Under the pieces are notes generated by a model. That model was not told the DNA's origin. It did no database searches and saw nothing but the letters and a program-made list of their open reading frames with translations. 64,000 bases of DNA from Streptomyces sp. Ru62. Its GTDB lineage: Bacteria; Actinomycetota; Actinomycetes; Streptomycetales; Streptomycetaceae. Below, piece by piece: positions 61,008 to 64,000 of this stretch. Numbering within the stretch: the stretch's first letter is position 1; the number at the start of each line of letters is the position of its first letter. Where the stretch lies: the NCBI RefSeq assembly GCF_002920615.1, contig NZ_PQSU01000028.1:1-64000 (forward strand), in the 5' to 3' direction. The translations under genes were made by a program, and so were the position numbers.

Positions 61008-61658
61008 CTACAGGCCGCTCACCCGCAGGGTGATGTTCAGCCGTCCGGCGAGACCCAGCCAGGCAGGGGCCGTGCCCGGGCGGACGCGCGGCACTCCGTG
61101 GTAGGCGAACCGCGACGGGCCGCCGAAGACGAACAGGTCGCCGCTGCGCAGTTCCACGTCGGTGTAGGGCTTCGCGCGCGTCACGGTGTTGCCGAAGCGG
61201 AACACGCAGGTGTCCCCGAGGCTCAGCGAGACCACCGGCGCGTCGGTCTTCTCGTCGCCGTCGCGGTGCATGCCCATGCGGGCGTCACCGTCGTAGAAGT
61301 TGATCAGCGCGATGTCGTACGGAGCGGCCGGTACGGCGTCCGGGCCGAGTGCGTCGGCCACCGCGCGGCGGCCCAGCGCGTCGAGCCAGTCCGGGAACGG
61401 CTTCACGGGGCTGCCGTCGCCGTCGACGACGGTGCGGGCGTAGGCGTACGGGTACCAGTGCCAGCCCAGGCAGACCTGGCGCGCGGTCATCGTGCCGCCG
61501 CCCGGCGTGCGGACCGTGCGCAGCCCGGCGGGTGGCCGGGCCCAGTCCCGGCAGGCGGCGAGCAGGGCGCGCTGCCGCTCGGCGTCCAGCCAGTCCACGA
61601 CGTGCACGGCGCCCGGCGCGACCTCCGCACGCTCCCGGGGGAACAGCTCGTCCTCCAT
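61008..61658 (-). CDS. alkB: AlkB-type alpha-ketoglutarate-dependent dioxygenase
   Basis: A 216-aa Fe(II)/2-oxoglutarate dioxygenase of the AlkB group that repairs alkylated DNA bases by oxidative demethylation. The iron ligands H-x-D are in MGMHRDGDE, the distal His is in AYHGVPRV, and the 2-oxoglutarate-binding Arg is in GRLNITLRV. The nucleotide-recognition lid carries GLRTVRTPGGGTM and QVCLGWHWYPYAYA. ATG 61658 is preferred over the upstream ATG. It diverges from the methyltransferase gene across 55 bp. Confidence 0.92.
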   Translation of the reverse strand: MEDELFPRERAEVAPGAVHVVDWLDAERQRALLAACRDWARPPAGLRTVRTPGGGTMTARQVCLGWHWYPYAYARTVVDGDGSPVKPFPDWLDALGRRAVADALGPDAVPAAPYDIALINFYDGDARMGMHRDGDEKTDAPVVSLSLGDTCVFRFGNTVTRAKPYTDVELRSGDLFVFGGPSRFAYHGVPRVRPGTAPAWLGLAGRLNITLRVSGL

Positions 61659-61713
61659 GCCCCCATCCTGCCCCACGCCCTCTGATCTGCGGCTCCGCTA
61701 GCCTGGACGCACG

Positions 61714-62859
61714 ATGAGCGACCGTATGACGACACCGTGGGGCGAGGTCGAACTGACCCGCTTCCCCGAGGACCCCCGCGACCGGCTGCGCGCCTGGGAC
61801 GCCTCCGACGCGTACCTGCTGCGCCACCTCGCGGAGGAGAAGGTGCCGCTCACGGGCACGGTCGTGGTGGTCGGGGACCGCTGGGGCGCGCTGGTGACCG
61901 CGCTGGCGGAGCACCGGCCGACGCAGATCACCGACTCCTTCCTCGGCCAGGAGGCGACCCGGGCGAACCTGGCGCGGGCGGGCGTGGAGCCGGGTGCCGT
62001 GCGGCTGCTCACCACGCAGGATCCGCCGCCGGAGCGGGTGGACGTGCTGCTGGTGCGGGTGCCGAAGAGCCTGGCACTGCTGGAGGACCAGCTGCTGCGG
62101 CTGGCGCCCGCCGTGCACGCGGAGACGGTCGTGGTCGGCACCGGCATGGTGAAGGAGATCCACAGCTCGACGCTCCGGTTGTTCGAGCGGATCCTCGGCC
62201 CGACCCGGACCTCCCTGGCCCGGCAGAAGGCCCGGCTGATCTTCTGCACCCCGGACCCGGCGCTGGAGCGGCCCGCGAACCCGTGGCCGTACAGCTACGC
62301 CCTGCCGGACGGCGTCGGCGCGGTGTCGGGGCGCACGGTGGTCAACCACGCGGGCGTGTTCTGCGCCGAGCGGCTGGACATCGGCACCCGTTTCTTCCTC
62401 CGGCACCTGCCCGGCCCCGGCGCCGGGCGCGTGGTGGACCTCGGCTGCGGCAACGGCGTGGTCGGTACGGCGGTGGCGCTGGCCGATCCGGCGGCCGAGG
62501 TGCTGTTCGTGGACGAGTCGTACCAGGCGGTGGCCTCGGCGGAGGCGACGTACAAGGCGAACGGGGTGCCGGGGCACGCCGAGTTCCGGGTCGGGGACGG
62601 GCTGGCCGGGGTGGCGCCCGGCAGTGTGGACCTGGTCCTGAACAACCCGCCGTTCCACTCCCACCAGGCGACCACGGACGCGGTGGCGTGGCGGATGTTC
62701 GCGGGGGCGCTGCGCTCGCTGCGGCCGGGGGGTGAGCTGTGGGTGATCGGGAACCGGCACCTGGGGTACCACGTGAAGTTGAGGCGGTTGTTCGGCAACA
62801 GTGAACTGGTCGCCTCCGACCCGAAGTTCGTGGTGCTGAGGGCGGTCAAGAGGGGTTAG
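61714..62859 (+). CDS. RlmG/RsmC-like class I methyltransferase
   Basis: A 381-aa SAM-dependent methyltransferase of the RlmG/RsmC type. The N-terminal half (about 1-180) is a degenerate methyltransferase-like domain, and the C-terminal half has the active motifs VVDLGCGNGVVG (motif I), VLFVDESYQAV, and LVLNNPPFHSH, the N-P-P-F signature of m2G methyltransferases. It should methylate the guanine N2 of rRNA. Start ATG 61714 follows a -10-like TAGCCT, so the leader may be very short. It diverges from alkB and converges on the aldolase gene. Confidence 0.9.
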   Translation: MSDRMTTPWGEVELTRFPEDPRDRLRAWDASDAYLLRHLAEEKVPLTGTVVVVGDRWGALVTALAEHRPTQITDSFLGQEATRANLARAGVEPGAVRLLTTQDPPPERVDVLLVRVPKSLALLEDQLLRLAPAVHAETVVVGTGMVKEIHSSTLRLFERILGPTRTSLARQKARLIFCTPDPALERPANPWPYSYALPDGVGAVSGRTVVNHAGVFCAERLDIGTRFFLRHLPGPGAGRVVDLGCGNGVVGTAVALADPAAEVLFVDESYQAVASAEATYKANGVPGHAEFRVGDGLAGVAPGSVDLVLNNPPFHSHQATTDAVAWRMFAGALRSLRPGGELWVIGNRHLGYHVKLRRLFGNSELVASDPKFVVLRAVKRG

Positions 62860-62873
62860 GCGCTCTGCCGGAA

Positions 62874-62895
62874 GCCGGGCTGGTCAGCCCCCGGC
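62874..62895. terminator. Candidate hairpin between methyltransferase and aldolase genes
   Basis: GCCGGG (62874-62879) pairs with CCCGGC (62890-62895), extended by CTG/CAG around a small bulge. It lies between the convergent stops and overlaps the aldolase stop codon, so it could terminate both genes. No T tract. Confidence 0.45.
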
Positions 62896-63744
62896 CCGGG
62901 AGAGGACCCCGATGATCCGCCGTACCTCGCAGGCCATCGCCTCCCGCCCCGCACCGAGGTAGCTGCGCGAGTCGACGGCCGCGGGGCGGGCGTCGAGGAA
63001 TTCCCTGATCGCCCCGGTCATGGCCGCGTTGAGCGCGGTCCCGACGTTGACCTTGGCGATGCCCCCGCCGACCGCCGCGACCAGACCGTCGTCCGGCACC
63101 CCGGAGGAGCCGTGCAGGACGAGCGGCACGGTCAGCGCGGTCGACAGCCGCCCCAGCAGTCCGAGGTCGAGGACGGCGGTGCGGGTGGTCATGGCGTGCG
63201 TGCTGCCGATGGCGACGGCCAGGGCGTCGACGCCGGTGTCGGCGACGAAGTCCCGCGCCCGGCCGGGGTCGGTGCGGGCGCCGGGGGCGTGCGCGTCCAG
63301 CGGTGGCCGGCCGTCCTTGCCCCCGATCTGCCCCAACTCGGCCTCGATCCAGAGGCCTTGGGCGTGCGCCCAGTCGACGGCGGCCCGGGTCGCGGCCAGA
63401 TTGCCGGTGTACGGGAGGTGGGCCGCGTCGTACATCACCGAGCTGAACCCGGCGCCGGGCGCCTGGCGCAGCAGGTCGTCGCTCTGCACGTGGTCCAGGT
63501 GCAGAGCGACGGGTACGGCGGCCCGTTCGGCGGCGGCGACGGCGGCGCGGGCCAGCGGCAGCAGCCGTCCGTGGCGGAACTTGACGGCGTTCTCGCTGAC
63601 CTGGAGGACCACGGGTGCGCCGGCGGCCTCGGCGCCGGCGATGACGGCCTCGATGTGTTCCAGGGTGATGACGTTGAACGCGGCGACGGCGGAGCGGGCG
63701 GCGGCGGCCCGGGTGATCAGCTCGCCGGTGGACGCGAGGGGCAC
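62884..63744 (-). CDS. Class II aldolase (fructose-bisphosphate/tagatose-type)
   Basis: A 286-aa zinc-dependent class II aldolase of the GatY/KbaY/Fba type. Motifs include ALHLDHV (catalytic Asp and zinc His), EAELGQIGGKDG, AIGSTHAM and PLVLHGSSGVPD, each holding conserved metal or phosphate ligands. The length is typical of tagatose-bisphosphate aldolases. It cleaves a ketose bisphosphate to dihydroxyacetone phosphate and an aldehyde phosphate. GTG 63744 has AAGGA 8 nt upstream. It follows a SIS-domain gene on the same strand by 31 nt, an arrangement typical of amino-sugar or galactitol catabolic operons. Confidence 0.9.
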   Translation of the reverse strand: MPLASTGELITRAAAARSAVAAFNVITLEHIEAVIAGAEAAGAPVVLQVSENAVKFRHGRLLPLARAAVAAAERAAVPVALHLDHVQSDDLLRQAPGAGFSSVMYDAAHLPYTGNLAATRAAVDWAHAQGLWIEAELGQIGGKDGRPPLDAHAPGARTDPGRARDFVADTGVDALAVAIGSTHAMTTRTAVLDLGLLGRLSTALTVPLVLHGSSGVPDDGLVAAVGGGIAKVNVGTALNAAMTGAIREFLDARPAAVDSRSYLGAGREAMACEVRRIIGVLSRAGG

Positions 63745-63775
63745 GTGAGGTGTCCTTCCGGGAGGGCCGACGGGT

Positions 63776-64000
63776 TCAGGGGGCGAGGATCACCGAGCGG
63801 GTCAGGTGCCGCGGCCGGTCGGGGTCGAGGCCCCGGGCGGTGGCGACGGCGACCGCGAGCCGCTGGACCTTGACGAGTTCGGCGAGCGGGTCGAGCCCGC
63901 CCTCGATCCACAGGCCGCCGGTGGCGCGGACCTGTTCGGCGAGTCCGTCCGGCGCCGGGCCGAGCATCCAGGTGGCCGTCCCCTCGGTGGTGACGCTGAT
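63776..64000 (-). CDS. SIS-domain sugar isomerase (AgaS-like), C-terminal part
   Basis: The window ends inside this gene; only the last 74 residues are present. The visible tail has LDPLAELVKVQRLAVAVATA followed by RGLDPDRPRHLTRSVILAP, the characteristic ending of SIS-domain sugar isomerase/deaminase proteins such as AgaS. It is the upstream partner of the class II aldolase (31 nt gap), consistent with an amino-sugar degradation unit. The start lies beyond 64000. Confidence 0.8.
   Translation of the reverse strand: MSVTTEGTATWMLGPAPDGLAEQVRATGGLWIEGGLDPLAELVKVQRLAVAVATARGLDPDRPRHLTRSVILAP

Overview
The window is 64 kb of very GC-rich DNA with strong third-position G/C bias, frequent GTG starts, a conservon (cvn) operon, a TerD protein, a DeoR regulator and several PAS/GAF/SpoIIE phosphatase-kinase fusions. 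Together these point to a Streptomyces chromosome. I saw no rRNA, tRNA, CRISPR array or intact insertion sequence. The in-frame TTA codons I found lie in four genes (a SpoIIE phosphatase, an M48 protease, cvnC and a cytochrome P450), which suggests bldA-dependent translation of those genes.

Layout. 0.7-12.8 kb: a signalling block with three PAS/GAF/SpoIIE/HATPase proteins (the third broken by a frameshift), a membrane PP2C phosphatase, and a membrane M48 metalloprotease translationally coupled to an unknown protein. 12.9-15.4 kb: an ABM-fold monooxygenase, a secreted L,D-transpeptidase and an MntP-like efflux pump. 15.4-24 kb: the most unusual region. A six-gene minus-strand operon runs cupredoxin-like PQQ-associated protein, PQQ-dependent alcohol dehydrogenase, pqqA, pqqC, pqqD, pqqE. 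Next to it are katG and a regulator that joins an AcoR-type sensory region to a LytTR DNA-binding domain. 24.4-31 kb: MHS transporter, GAF/CdaR-type regulator, 3-hydroxybutyrate dehydrogenase, Nudix hydrolase and lnt. 31-46.5 kb: O-antigen-ligase-like protein, racemase-like protein, HpnB-like glycosyltransferase, double TerD, MOSC protein, a beta-helix/AAA fusion, a membrane-inserted alpha/beta hydrolase, DeoR regulator, SRPBCC protein and enoyl-CoA hydratase. 46.6-52.1 kb: conservon cvnA-B-C-D followed by two P450s. 52.3-64 kb: Cds1-type PLP enzyme, an anti-sigma-like ATPase, a TetR/cupin/DUF4865/phosphotriesterase-like module, a ROK regulator, AlkB, an RlmG/RsmC-like methyltransferase, a class II aldolase and the end of a SIS-domain gene.

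Main hypothesis. The PQQ operon looks like a self-contained alcohol-oxidation system. The dehydrogenase has the extra aspartate (D326, two residues after catalytic D324) that marks lanthanide-dependent members of the family. A short hairpin after pqqA probably sets the peptide-to-enzyme ratio. Between the operon and katG lie three direct repeats of the LytTR-type half-site CCGTTCGTC (the third degenerate) at exact 21-bp spacing. This is the arrangement expected for the LytTR regulator encoded beyond katG. No pqqB lies in the window and neither the dehydrogenase nor its cupredoxin-like partner has a recognisable signal peptide, so where the system works is an open question.

Caveats: family names come from motif recognition by eye, without database searches. 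Start codons were chosen from ribosome-binding sites, overlaps and family lengths. The two frameshifts may be real or may be sequence errors in G/C-rich runs.
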